A stretch of DNA of 64,000 bases from HGM04593 sp045657945 (GTDB taxonomy: Bacteria > Bacteroidota > Bacteroidia > Bacteroidales > Bacteroidaceae). Below the pieces are notes generated by a model. The model saw only the letters and a list, made by a program, of their open reading frames with translations. It searched no databases and had not been told where the DNA came from. The stretch lies in NCBI GenBank assembly GCA_045657945.1, contig JAZOUB010000045.1, forward strand, positions 1-64,000. The letters run 5' to 3'. Shown here in pieces: positions 23,985-32,584 of this stretch. The number at the start of each line of letters is the position of its first letter. Position 1 is the first letter of the stretch. Made by a program: the position numbers and the translations under genes.

Positions 23985-24488
23985 ATGGAAAATGAGCGCA
24001 TAAATAAAGTATTGGATTACCTTAACAAGAACGGTTTCGAATACACCTGGTACACTCACCCCGAGGCACCTACTATTGAAATAGCACGTCAACATTGGAA
24101 GCAGGACGGCTCGAAGCATTGCAAGAACCTGTTTTTCCGCAACCACAAGGGCAACCGCCACTATCTTGTAGTGCTCGACTGCGAGCGTGACCTTGACATA
24201 CACGACCTTGAGAAACGTCTGCACCAGGGAAAACTCTCGTTTGCCTCTCCACAACGCATGGAGAAATACCTTGGTCTTCAACCGGGTTCAGTATCACCAT
24301 TCGGTCTCATAAACGATACCGAGAACCATGTACACCTGTTCATGGACCGGAACCTGAAGGATGAAACCACATTAAGTTTTCACCCCAATGACAACCATGC
24401 AACAGTCGTCATCGGGGTGGAAGAATTCATGCGTTACCTTGATGTCGTAGGTAACAGTTTTGAGTTTATTGAATTGTATGACAAGTAA
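23985..24488 (+). CDS. YbaK/ProX-type aminoacyl-tRNA deacylase
   Basis: Stand-alone tRNA editing domain of 167 residues. It resembles the ProXp-ala group, which removes alanine wrongly attached to tRNA-Pro. Visible: YTHPEAPTIEIA, the conserved lysine in KHCKNLFFRN, LHQGKLSFASPQRMEKYLGL, and PGSVSPFGLINDTENHVH. Lacks any synthetase domain. The start follows the ltaE stop by two bases, so the pair is cotranscribed. Substrate class is known for the family; exact amino acid and tRNA are inferred. Confidence 0.88.
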   Translation: MENERINKVLDYLNKNGFEYTWYTHPEAPTIEIARQHWKQDGSKHCKNLFFRNHKGNRHYLVVLDCERDLDIHDLEKRLHQGKLSFASPQRMEKYLGLQPGSVSPFGLINDTENHVHLFMDRNLKDETTLSFHPNDNHATVVIGVEEFMRYLDVVGNSFEFIELYDK

Positions 24489-24491
24489 TTA

Positions 24492-26006
24492 TTATTGATG
24501 CACATCGCGCAACAGGTCATTTACGGTCTTAACGGGGTTGAAGGTGATGAGCGGTACTTCAACGAAGATTGTGTTCCAGTCGCTCATGGCTCCGTTCCAC
24601 AGACCGGGAAGCTCCATAGCCTTGAGTTCGCGGCCGTTCTTTGACTTGTGCGAAATGAAACCGGTGTTCTTATCCACATACTTTGGCAAGTTAAATTTCT
24701 CGCCCTTGTAGTTTTTCACGGCGCACACAAGGTCAACCGGGTTAAAGTGTGTTCCGTTCTCGAACATTGCCTTGGCATCGGGATTAGCCATGTCTATCTG
24801 CGAGCTTTCAAGAATCTGCAACGATACTGTACCGTCGCTGTTGTATGCAAGGAATGGACCGCCACCAGGCTCGCCCACATTCTTTACCATACCGCATACA
24901 CGCATTGGGCGGTTGAACTTCTTGCGCAGATAGAGCACCAGTTCGCAATCCTCCATGTGTTTTATGTCATTGTTGCGGCACATGAGTCTCTGCTGCAGGA
25001 AGCGTATCATCTCCTCAACCTGCTCGTTGGTATATTTGCCACTGTCAATAAGACGCATATATTCAAATACTTTCTCTTGTGTATCTACGAGGATACCGGC
25101 AAGCAGTTTCTTGTATGTTACAGTGTCGGGCTTCAGGCGGTCGGGCACGACATTGTCAATGTTCTTTATGAAGATTACATCAGCATCTATGTCGTTGAGG
25201 TTCTCGATGAGCGCGCCATGGCCACCTGGACGGAATACCAAAGTTCCGTTCTCGCGGAAAGGTGTGTTGTCGGCATTCACGGCAATGGTATCGGTACTCT
25301 GCTTCTGCTCCGAGAACGAGATCTCGTACTTGACCTTGAAAAGTTCCTCGTAATATGCCTTTCTCTCGGCAACCAACTCTTCAAAAAGAGGTTTGTGGTT
25401 GGGCGAAACTGTAAAATGCAGTTTTACAACCCCATTTGTGCCGGCATAGAGCGCGCCCTCGACAAAATGCTCCTCGGCCGATGTGCGTGCCGCATCATCG
25501 TATGTGTGGAACTTGAGCAGACCCTTTGGCAGTGAACCGTAGTTCATACCGGTAAAATCAAGTAGGTTGAATACCACATCCTTGTACTGTCCTTTCTCAA
25601 CAAGCTCTTTGATTGAGAATTTCTTGTTGTTGATACACATTGCGTTGAGGTCGCCATAGAATGCGAATTTTTCAATGTTATCAAAGAACATCTTCTCGAA
25701 TGTTGTTGTGGGAACATCATAGTCGGCACTGAGGAAAGTAAACAAGTCCTTGAACATGCGGCTTGCCGCACCCGATGCGGGGACAAATTTCAGAATGGCA
25801 TTGCCACTTGCACAGTAGTTGTCCCATACCTTCAAGTAGTTCTCCCTCTCCTGCTCTGTCGGGGCCAGCACTCCCTTCTCTACAGTTGCAGCCTGTTCCA
25901 GTTTAAGGAACGGGAAACCAGTCTTGAATGTCCTTAACTGTTCGGCAACCTGTTCGGCCGAAATACCTTTTTTCTCAAGATGTGCTTGATCTGCCTTGCT
26001 GATCAT
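24492..26006 (-). CDS. DUF4301 family protein
   Basis: A 504-residue soluble protein of the Bacteroidetes DUF4301 family; function unknown. Conserved-looking blocks: KFVPASGAASRMFKDLF (about 78-94), FRPGGHGALIENLNDID, and IFIKNIDNVVPDRL; the last two resemble sugar-nucleotide-transferase-like folds, where G-G-H-G and an acidic patch bind a phosphorylated substrate. That functional hint is inference only. Ends 4 bp from the convergent YbaK gene with no visible terminator between. Confidence 0.85.
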   Translation of the reverse strand: MISKADQAHLEKKGISAEQVAEQLRTFKTGFPFLKLEQAATVEKGVLAPTEQERENYLKVWDNYCASGNAILKFVPASGAASRMFKDLFTFLSADYDVPTTTFEKMFFDNIEKFAFYGDLNAMCINNKKFSIKELVEKGQYKDVVFNLLDFTGMNYGSLPKGLLKFHTYDDAARTSAEEHFVEGALYAGTNGVVKLHFTVSPNHKPLFEELVAERKAYYEELFKVKYEISFSEQKQSTDTIAVNADNTPFRENGTLVFRPGGHGALIENLNDIDADVIFIKNIDNVVPDRLKPDTVTYKKLLAGILVDTQEKVFEYMRLIDSGKYTNEQVEEMIRFLQQRLMCRNNDIKHMEDCELVLYLRKKFNRPMRVCGMVKNVGEPGGGPFLAYNSDGTVSLQILESSQIDMANPDAKAMFENGTHFNPVDLVCAVKNYKGEKFNLPKYVDKNTGFISHKSKNGRELKAMELPGLWNGAMSDWNTIFVEVPLITFNPVKTVNDLLRDVHQ

Positions 26007-26088
26007 AATTATGTTAGTTTAAGTTAGTTTCTATTCAGCGAATGTATGAATTATTTCCATAAATGACAAAATTTATGAAGAAAAAAAC

Positions 26089-26096
26089 TATCTTCG
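26089..26096 (+). promoter_or_regulatory. -7 box of the RSH gene
   Basis: TATCTTCG, the same word as at the pyrK, nitroreductase, CBM9 and DUF2148 genes, 22 bp before ATG 26118. No clear TTTG -33 box is present upstream. Confidence 0.45.
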
Positions 26097-26117
26097 CAAA
26101 ATAAACCAGGAAGTCTG

Positions 26118-28331
26118 ATGATTATGGAGGAGATTTTGAAATTTACACCGGCCGAGCGTGAGAGGGTCATTACAACCTTCAAATCGCTGCGTGGCAGTAT
26201 TGAAAGTGGTTTTACCGTTTCCGATTACCGTTTTATTAAGGAAAAAATATACCAGACTGCACAGAATGGTGGCGTTGTACGTGACAATTTTGGTTTTAAC
26301 CCTATTGTAATTGATTTGCTCACTGCACACCTTGTGGGACAGGAGATAGGTTTCCAACGCGAGATAATGATATGCATCATGCTCAACCGTTGTGTTCAGG
26401 CCGGTACGGTGAGCCTTGAGGAAGCCAAGGAACATTTTGGCGAGAATGTGGCAAACATTCTCACAAACCTTGCGCAGATAAACAGTCTCTATGCAAAGAG
26501 TCCAACAATAGAGAGCGAGAACTTCAGGAACTTGCTGTTGTCGTTCACGAATGACATGCGCGTAATGCTCATAATGATTTCGAGTCGTCTTGTAATGTTA
26601 CGCTTGCTGTTCGACTCAACAGAGAGCGATGCACGCAGAATGGTGGCGCGTGAAGCATCAAAACTCTATATTCCACTTGCACACAAACTCGGTTTTTATA
26701 AACTGAAATCAGAGATGGAGGATTTCGCGCTCCGTTATACCGAGAGCGAGATATATGCCGAACTCAGCCACAAGCTCGAAGAGACGGCTGCATCGCGTGA
26801 AGATTACATAGCTTCTTTTATAAAGCCTATTGAACGGCAGTTGAAGGCAATGCCTCACCTGAAGTTCCGTATCAAAGGACGCACAAAGTCAATAAACTCG
26901 ATATGGCAGAAGATGAAGAAACAACAGAGACCGTTTGAACAGGTCTATGACCTCTTTGCCATAAGAATCATCATTGACAGCGAGCCACAGAACGAAAAGA
27001 GTGAATGTTGGCAGGTCTATTCTATTGTTGCCGACATGTACACTCCCAACCCCCACCGTCTGCGCGACTGGTTGTCAGTACCAAAGAGCAACGGTTACGA
27101 GTCGCTGCACACCACTGTGATGGGACCCGAAGGACGTTGGGTTGAAGTGCAGATACGTACCGAGCGCATGGATGCCGTTGCCGAGCATGGTCTGGCAGCT
27201 CACTGGCGTTACAAGGGTGTGAAAAGCGAAAAGGGACTGGATAATCTGCTTGCCTCAATCCGTGATACATTGCAGAACCTTAACGAGGAGAATGCCACAG
27301 ATAACAAGTTCAAGATGGAGCTCTACAAGGACGAGATTTTTATCTTCTCCCCCAAGGGCGACCTCTACCGCTTGTCAAAGGGTGCAACAGTGCTTGATTT
27401 CGCTTTCGGTATTCATACCAATTTAGGCTGTCGTTGTACCGGAGCATTGGTGAATGGTCGAAATGTTCCCATCCGTCATGTACTCAACAATGGCGACCAA
27501 GTTGAGATTATTACCTCGAACAGCCAGTCACCCAAGCAGGCTTGGCTTAACATCGCCCAGACTGGCCGTGCACGTACCAAGATACGTCAGTCTCTGAAGG
27601 ATATGGAATCGCGCCAGGCCGACATGGGGCGTGAGACCATTGCACGAAAACTAAAGAATCACAAGATAGATATTGACGAGGGTATCATGGATCATCTTGT
27701 AAGGAAGATGGGATTCAAACGTCTGAGCGATTTCTATCAGAATGTAGCAGACGGTGTAATCGATATTGCCGATGTTATAAAGAGATACCAGGCATTGCTC
27801 AACCCCGAGAGCGAGAACAACGAACCTGTGCGCAGTGCTGGTGACTTCTCATTCAGCGCAAAGGATCAAGGGGGCGTGGGCGATGTGCTCATAATTGAGC
27901 GTAACCTAAAAGGTGTTGACTACAAACTTGCAAAATGCTGTTCTCCAATATTCGGTGACGATGTATTTGGTTTTGTAACTATAAATGGTGGCATTTCAAT
28001 TCATCGCAAGGATTGCAGCAACGCAAGGGAACTGAAGGAACGTTACCCATATCGCGTCATTGAGGCACGCTGGACCGACATAGACAACACCGGTGCGCTC
28101 TACCCTGTTACTCTTCGCATTGTGGGCAATGATAATATCGGCGTTGTGACAAACATTACGTCGGTTATATCCCAGGAAAAGGATGTGATGATGCGAGGCA
28201 TAAACATTGAGTCAAATGATACACTTTTCTCAGGAACACTGACACTGCTTGTTGGAGGCAATGCCAAACTCAACAAGCTCATGGCAAAGATTGAGAGCGT
28301 GAAGGGAGTGAAGCAGGTGAAGAGATGTTGA
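26118..28331 (+). CDS. relA: RelA/SpoT-family (p)ppGpp synthetase with eroded hydrolase domain
   Basis: Long RSH protein of 737 residues: N-terminal HD-type domain, synthetase (RIKGRTKSINSIWQKM, YDLFAIRIIID, SNGYESLHTTV, EVQIRTERM, GLAAHWRYKG), TGS (FIFSPKGDLYRLSKGATVLD), zinc-finger/CC (AKCCSPI, HRKDC) and C-terminal ACT. The hydrolase residues are missing: the HD-ED motif reads LNRCVQA and the DRLHNMRTL motif reads SRLVMLRLL. It should therefore make, not degrade, (p)ppGpp. Oddly, the synthetase loop reads RLRD, nearer the RxKD of bifunctional enzymes than the ExDD of RelA. Start 26118 or 26124 (ATG-ATT-ATG). A DUF1573 gene follows after 33 bp. Confidence 0.93.
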   Translation: MIMEEILKFTPAERERVITTFKSLRGSIESGFTVSDYRFIKEKIYQTAQNGGVVRDNFGFNPIVIDLLTAHLVGQEIGFQREIMICIMLNRCVQAGTVSLEEAKEHFGENVANILTNLAQINSLYAKSPTIESENFRNLLLSFTNDMRVMLIMISSRLVMLRLLFDSTESDARRMVAREASKLYIPLAHKLGFYKLKSEMEDFALRYTESEIYAELSHKLEETAASREDYIASFIKPIERQLKAMPHLKFRIKGRTKSINSIWQKMKKQQRPFEQVYDLFAIRIIIDSEPQNEKSECWQVYSIVADMYTPNPHRLRDWLSVPKSNGYESLHTTVMGPEGRWVEVQIRTERMDAVAEHGLAAHWRYKGVKSEKGLDNLLASIRDTLQNLNEENATDNKFKMELYKDEIFIFSPKGDLYRLSKGATVLDFAFGIHTNLGCRCTGALVNGRNVPIRHVLNNGDQVEIITSNSQSPKQAWLNIAQTGRARTKIRQSLKDMESRQADMGRETIARKLKNHKIDIDEGIMDHLVRKMGFKRLSDFYQNVADGVIDIADVIKRYQALLNPESENNEPVRSAGDFSFSAKDQGGVGDVLIIERNLKGVDYKLAKCCSPIFGDDVFGFVTINGGISIHRKDCSNARELKERYPYRVIEARWTDIDNTGALYPVTLRIVGNDNIGVVTNITSVISQEKDVMMRGINIESNDTLFSGTLTLLVGGNAKLNKLMAKIESVKGVKQVKRC

Positions 28332-28364
28332 TCGAATGTAAGAAACGGATAAAATACACGACAT

Positions 28365-28790
28365 ATGAAAAAAATAGCATTCTTGTTACTCTGTCTGTTG
28401 CCAGCCTTTGCTGCAAAGGCCGACGACCCTAAACGCGCAGATATAAAATTCGAGAGGACAACCATAGACCTTGGAAAGTTCGGTGAGGAAACTCCAATAC
28501 AGAGGTGTGCTTTTGTTTTCACCAACACAGGTGATTCCGATTTGTATATAAATCAGATATTTACAAGCTGTCGTTGCACAGGCAAGGAATTTCCTACTCA
28601 TGCAATAAAGCCTGGAGCGCAGGATTCAATCATTGTTATCTTCAATGGCGAAAAGAGCGCTCCGCGTAAGTTCAGGACAAGCGTTACAATCCATAGTAAT
28701 GCAAAGACCGAGATGACAAAGGTATATATAAAAGGAGAAATGACTCCACGTAAAGTAGAGCCACTTCCAATTATTGAGATAGAGGAGTAA
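28365..28790 (+). CDS. DUF1573 protein, exported
   Basis: 141 residues with a signal peptide (KIAFLLLCLLPAFAAKA) and one DUF1573 immunoglobulin-like domain: FERTTIDLGKFGEETPI, FVFTNTGDSDLYI, SCRCTGKEFPTHAIKPG, with the typical Cys pair (C-R-C). Periplasmic or surface protein of unknown function, very common in Bacteroidetes. It follows the RSH gene closely and probably shares its transcript. Ends only 2 bp from the convergent LysR gene. Confidence 0.88.
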   Translation: MKKIAFLLLCLLPAFAAKADDPKRADIKFERTTIDLGKFGEETPIQRCAFVFTNTGDSDLYINQIFTSCRCTGKEFPTHAIKPGAQDSIIVIFNGEKSAPRKFRTSVTIHSNAKTEMTKVYIKGEMTPRKVEPLPIIEIEE

Positions 28791-28792
28791 TA

Positions 28793-29704
28793 CTACTCTT
28801 GCTCAAACATATTCATCACTCTGCGTTTTACAGCGTTGGTCTCAAGGAGAATGTTGATAAACTCCTTGGCTGCTGTCTTCTGGTATGCGCCTGCAAGGCA
28901 AAGAAGTGAGGCTTCGAGTATATTTCCGGGTTCGTCGAGCTGTATTGCCTTGAAGCGTGGCTTCTCGAACACTGCCGACACGGAAAGTATTGTGGCATGA
29001 TGTCCTGTTGCAACCATTTGCAACAGGATATTTGTTTCATTTAGTTCAAGGTTTGATGAGAGTTCTACCCTGGTTCTTTCTGTGAGCATGTCAAGCATTG
29101 TGCGCGCCTGCAATCCCTTTGAAGGCAACAATAAAGACACTCCTTCAAGTTCTTGTAACTTGATTCTGCTTCGTTCGGCCAACGGATGTTCCTTTGATAC
29201 AACAAGAGCAAGAGCGCTGTTGAACAGATGCATTGATTCTATATCCGGTGCTTTGCATAATGGCTTGTATGACAATATAAAATCAACCTTCCTTTCTCGT
29301 AACAGTTCAAGCAACTCATCAACGGTCTTGTATATGATTTCCAGTTTAATTCCCGGGAAGGATCTCATGAAATGTATGATTCCCTCTGTGAGCACTGAGC
29401 TCAGGCTGTATGTGACACCTATTTTCAGTGTGCCGGTCTTTACATGCTGCAGGTCATAGAGTCGCTGCACACCGTCCTCGGCATCCTGTATTGTCTTGCG
29501 CGCAAACGGCAGGAACTCCTCGCCTGCCTCTGTGAGCGATATATGTCTGCTGTTACGCAGGAACAGTTCGAAGCCAAGTTCAAATTCAAGTTGCTTTATC
29601 TGCTGTGACAAAGTACTCTGTGTTATATAAAGGTGTTTTGCAGCAACCGAGAAGTTTAGGTACTCTGCACTCTTTACAAAATATTTAAGTTGTCGCAGTT
29701 CCAT
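28793..29704 (-). CDS. LysR-family transcriptional regulator
   Basis: 303 residues: N-terminal winged HTH (residues 1-65, FSVAAKHLYITQSTLSQQIK) and a C-terminal periplasmic-binding-like effector domain (GTLKIGVTYSLSSVLTEGI). It lies downstream of the DASS transporter on the same strand, separated by a terminator, so it probably has its own promoter. LysR regulators usually control nearby genes; regulation of the transporter in response to its anion substrate is a reasonable guess, not shown. Some group members respond to oxidative stress, but no redox Cys pair is evident here. Confidence 0.92.
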   Translation of the reverse strand: MELRQLKYFVKSAEYLNFSVAAKHLYITQSTLSQQIKQLEFELGFELFLRNSRHISLTEAGEEFLPFARKTIQDAEDGVQRLYDLQHVKTGTLKIGVTYSLSSVLTEGIIHFMRSFPGIKLEIIYKTVDELLELLRERKVDFILSYKPLCKAPDIESMHLFNSALALVVSKEHPLAERSRIKLQELEGVSLLLPSKGLQARTMLDMLTERTRVELSSNLELNETNILLQMVATGHHATILSVSAVFEKPRFKAIQLDEPGNILEASLLCLAGAYQKTAAKEFINILLETNAVKRRVMNMFEQE

Positions 29705-29745
29705 TGCCTCTGTTATTTTTCATTTACGGCGCGAATATAAGAAAA

Positions 29746-29775
29746 CTGCTCCACATAACGAATTATGTGGAGCAG
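29746..29775 (-). terminator. Terminator after the DASS transporter gene
   Basis: CTGCTCCACATAA (29746-29758) pairs perfectly with TTATGTGGAGCAG (29763-29775). On the minus strand it is followed by TTTTC, 25 bp beyond the transporter stop. Confidence 0.85.
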
Positions 29776-29799
29776 AAATATCTAAAAGTTGTTTCTTGG

Positions 29800-31584
29800 T
29801 TAGAAACCGATGAAAATCAACATTGCGTATCCGAGTACAAGACCAATCAAGCCAATAAGGATACCAACCTTCATCATATCCTTCTGCTGTATGAATCCGG
29901 TTGAGTGTGCAATGGCGTTAGGAGGTGTACTGATAGGCAGGATCATTGATACAGAAGATGCAATGGCAATACCAACCAACATAGCCTGTGGACCACCGAA
30001 GCTGTCGAGTGCTGTACCAAGACCACCTGCTACTACACCAAGCACTGGGACAAGCAATGATGTTGCTGCCGAGTGAGAGATGAAGTTTGAGAATGCGAAG
30101 CAGATGAGACCTGCAAGAACCATAACCATCAATGGAGAGAATTCGCCGAATGGAACTGAGTTCACAACGATGTTGCTCAAACTGTTGTAGATTACAACGC
30201 CTGTGTCAGGGTCTGTAACCTTATAGTTGAGTGCTACACCAAGTGCGAAACCACCGGCAACCATCCAGAGCACGCTCCAGTTGATTTCCTCAAGGTCACG
30301 GCGTGTAAGGATACCTGTTGCGCAGAATATTGCAATTGGAATCATGGCTACTACGTTGGTGTCAACGCCCCAAAGGTCTGTACCGAACATCCACATGAAG
30401 ATAGTCACAGCAAAAGCAACGATTACAGCCCATGTGTGGTAGTTCCATTTGATGTCACCGTCAATCTCAATCTTGATGTGCTTCTGCTTGAATGGGAACA
30501 TGAAACGCAACAGCATCCATGAAATAACAAGGAGAATGATTACGAATGGAGCCATTCTGATTGTCCAATCAACAAAGCTGATACCCATGCCCTGTGTTGA
30601 GAGGTAATCAAGGGCAATCATGTTTGGAGGTGTACCGATTGGGGTAATCATACCACCGAGGTTTGCACCAACAGGAATTGCAAGTGCAAGCGCGATACGA
30701 CCCTTACCGTCTGCGGGGAGGGATTTGAGTACCGGAGTAAGGAAGGCAAGCATCATGGCTGCTGTAGCTGTGTTGCTCACGAATGCCGAGAATATCGCTG
30801 TCACAAGGATGAAACCGAGCAACACAATGTTTGAGTTTGTTCCGAAAGGCTTCAACAGCACGCGTGCGAGAGCAACGTCGAGCTTAACCTTTGTCAAACC
30901 TATTGCAAGCACAAAACCACCGATGAATAGCATGATGGTTGGGTTTGCAAAACATCCCAGAATATCCTTGAAAGGAACGTATGGAGTGAATTTCTTCTCC
31001 TCCTTCAAGAGTTTACCCTCTTTCTCAATTTTGTAAACCTCCTGCTGTACTTTAGTTCTTTCTACCTTTTCGCAAGCAGCTGCATACTTGGCATTTGCAG
31101 TCTCATACTCTGCGACAGCCTTGTTAATCAAGATTGTGTCGGCATTAGCCATGAACAAAGAGTCACGAACCGCCAGTTTCTCACCTCTCTCTTTCCAAGT
31201 CTTCTTTACGTCGTTGTTGTACTTAGCGTATGCAATCTCCAAAGACTCAGCCTTTGTGGTCTCCTCTGTTCTGAGTGGGCTGACAGCACTGGTGGAGACA
31301 GTCATAAGCATGACAGTTACCACGATCATTGAAGTTACCCATGACGGCAAAGTCTCGGTGAGCCACATGAGCGCTGCAAAGACAAACAGTGCAATGATGC
31401 GCTGGTGAACGACAGTCAAACCGTCAATGCCGAATGATTCTGTAGGCATCAATGCAATAATGGCTGTAATTGCAACGATGAAAATCAATTTGATTGCATT
31501 GAGAGGAAGTTTCCTCATTCTCTTGTGGGACTTATTCTTTTGAATCTTCTCAAGAATCTTGTATCCCGGGAAATTTTTAAACAT
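29800..31584 (-). CDS. DASS/SLC13-type anion:sodium symporter with large hydrophilic insertion
   Basis: Divalent-anion/Na+ symporter family, transporting C4-dicarboxylates, citrate or sulfate across the inner membrane. Both substrate motifs are visible: FVSNTATAAMM and FISHSAATSL (SNT/S-type), plus the two hairpin loops MITPIGTPPNMIAL and ILPISTPPNAIAHSTG. Length is 594 against about 450-480 for the family; the excess is a Lys/Glu-rich, helical insertion at residues 103-203 between early membrane helices (KWKERG-like, high charge). The substrate is not predictable. A LysR gene lies just downstream. Confidence 0.9.
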   Translation of the reverse strand: MFKNFPGYKILEKIQKNKSHKRMRKLPLNAIKLIFIVAITAIIALMPTESFGIDGLTVVHQRIIALFVFAALMWLTETLPSWVTSMIVVTVMLMTVSTSAVSPLRTEETTKAESLEIAYAKYNNDVKKTWKERGEKLAVRDSLFMANADTILINKAVAEYETANAKYAAACEKVERTKVQQEVYKIEKEGKLLKEEKKFTPYVPFKDILGCFANPTIMLFIGGFVLAIGLTKVKLDVALARVLLKPFGTNSNIVLLGFILVTAIFSAFVSNTATAAMMLAFLTPVLKSLPADGKGRIALALAIPVGANLGGMITPIGTPPNMIALDYLSTQGMGISFVDWTIRMAPFVIILLVISWMLLRFMFPFKQKHIKIEIDGDIKWNYHTWAVIVAFAVTIFMWMFGTDLWGVDTNVVAMIPIAIFCATGILTRRDLEEINWSVLWMVAGGFALGVALNYKVTDPDTGVVIYNSLSNIVVNSVPFGEFSPLMVMVLAGLICFAFSNFISHSAATSLLVPVLGVVAGGLGTALDSFGGPQAMLVGIAIASSVSMILPISTPPNAIAHSTGFIQQKDMMKVGILIGLIGLVLGYAMLIFIGF

Positions 31585-31629
31585 AATGATTTGTTATTTA
31601 ATGAATATTACAATTTCCGTAATTTTGTG

Positions 31630-31637
31630 CAAAATTA
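31630..31637 (-). promoter_or_regulatory. -7 box of the DASS transporter gene
   Basis: On the minus strand the sequence reads TAATTTTG, an exact TAnnTTTG match, 46 bp before the start codon. Confidence 0.4.
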
Positions 31638-31764
31638 CAACCGATAATTCATTTTTGCACCATTTATTTATCATTTTTTACGATAATAGCTATCGTATTT
31701 AACGAACACGCATAATAATTGTTAAAAAACAGGAAACAGCAGAACAATCTTGCCGTTTTTGGTA

Positions 31765-31772
31765 TATCTTCG
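31765..31772 (+). promoter_or_regulatory. -7 box of the CBM9-like gene
   Basis: TATCTTCG, 28 bp before ATG 31801. It lies inside the longer open frame that begins at 31750, which argues for the internal start. Confidence 0.5.
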
Positions 31773-31800
31773 CAAAGAAACCTATAAACAATTGAAAATT

Positions 31801-32436
31801 ATGAAAACGATAACAGTTCCCAAGATTATTCCAACCGACGGATTGGACAATATATTCGATACTCTCCCCCTGCACTCCATTGATTGCTGCAACTGGCCGG
31901 CAGAATTTCCATACACTCCCAATGCCGGTTTCAAGTTGTTCCATGATGGTGTACGCCTATATATAAAATTTTTTGTTACCGAGAATGACATCAAGGCTGC
32001 TGTAACCGAGGATCAGGGTCGTACATGGACTGACCCTTGCGTTGAGTTCTTTGTATCACCTGAGGGGAATCTTGACTATTACAATTTTGAGTGTACCTGC
32101 ACCGGAAAACTGCTTTTGGCATGGCATCCTGCTGATGCCACAAAAGAGCCGGCTGGCAAAGAGGTGCTCAATAGCGTTGAACGCACTCCATCATTGGGAA
32201 CAGCACCATTTGACCTGCGCGAAGGCGAACATTCATGGAATGTTGTTGAAATTATTCCTGCAACAGCCTTGTTCCGCAGCAATGTAAAGACATTTGACGG
32301 AAAGCGCATGGGTGCTAACTTCTATAAATGTGGTGACGAACTCCCCACTCCGCATTTCCTCTCATGGAGCCCCATTGAATGGGAGGAACCAAGTTTCCAT
32401 AGACCGGAACAGTTCGGAGAGTTGGTTTTTGAATAA
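31801..32436 (+). CDS. CBM9-like carbohydrate-binding family protein
   Basis: 211 residues without a signal peptide, resembling the carbohydrate-binding module 9-like family (beta-sandwich). Recognisable: FKLFHDGVRLYIKFFVTEND, WTDPCVEFFVSPEGNLDYYNFE, and the late GANFYKCGDELPTPHFLSW segment. Family members bind sugar ends or act as small stand-alone proteins of unknown role; a cytoplasmic location is suggested by the lack of an export signal. Start 31801 chosen because the promoter box at 31765-31772 excludes the start at 31750. Monocistronic with a terminator. Confidence 0.8.
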   Translation: MKTITVPKIIPTDGLDNIFDTLPLHSIDCCNWPAEFPYTPNAGFKLFHDGVRLYIKFFVTENDIKAAVTEDQGRTWTDPCVEFFVSPEGNLDYYNFECTCTGKLLLAWHPADATKEPAGKEVLNSVERTPSLGTAPFDLREGEHSWNVVEIIPATALFRSNVKTFDGKRMGANFYKCGDELPTPHFLSWSPIEWEEPSFHRPEQFGELVFE

Positions 32437-32444
32437 GGAACAGG

Positions 32445-32478
32445 CAGCGTGCACCCCGAAAGTGTACGCTGTTTTTCC
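32445..32478 (+). terminator. Terminator after the CBM9-like gene
   Basis: CAGCGTGCAC (32445-32454) pairs with GTGTACGCTG (32462-32471), one G-U pair, followed by TTTTT. Confidence 0.88.
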
Positions 32479-32527
32479 TTTAAATAGATAAATCGTCAAA
32501 AAGGAAACCAAACTCTTTATAAAGTAC

Positions 32528-32557
32528 ATTGTTTTATAAAATTAATGACTATTTTTG
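32528..32557 (+). promoter_or_regulatory. Promoter of the patatin gene
   Basis: TTG (32529-32531), 18 bp spacer, TATTTTTG (32550-32557), an exact TAnnTTTG box, 28 bp before ATG 32585. Confidence 0.6.
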
Positions 32558-32584
32558 TGTATTGACAATTCTTCGCCTTTAACG

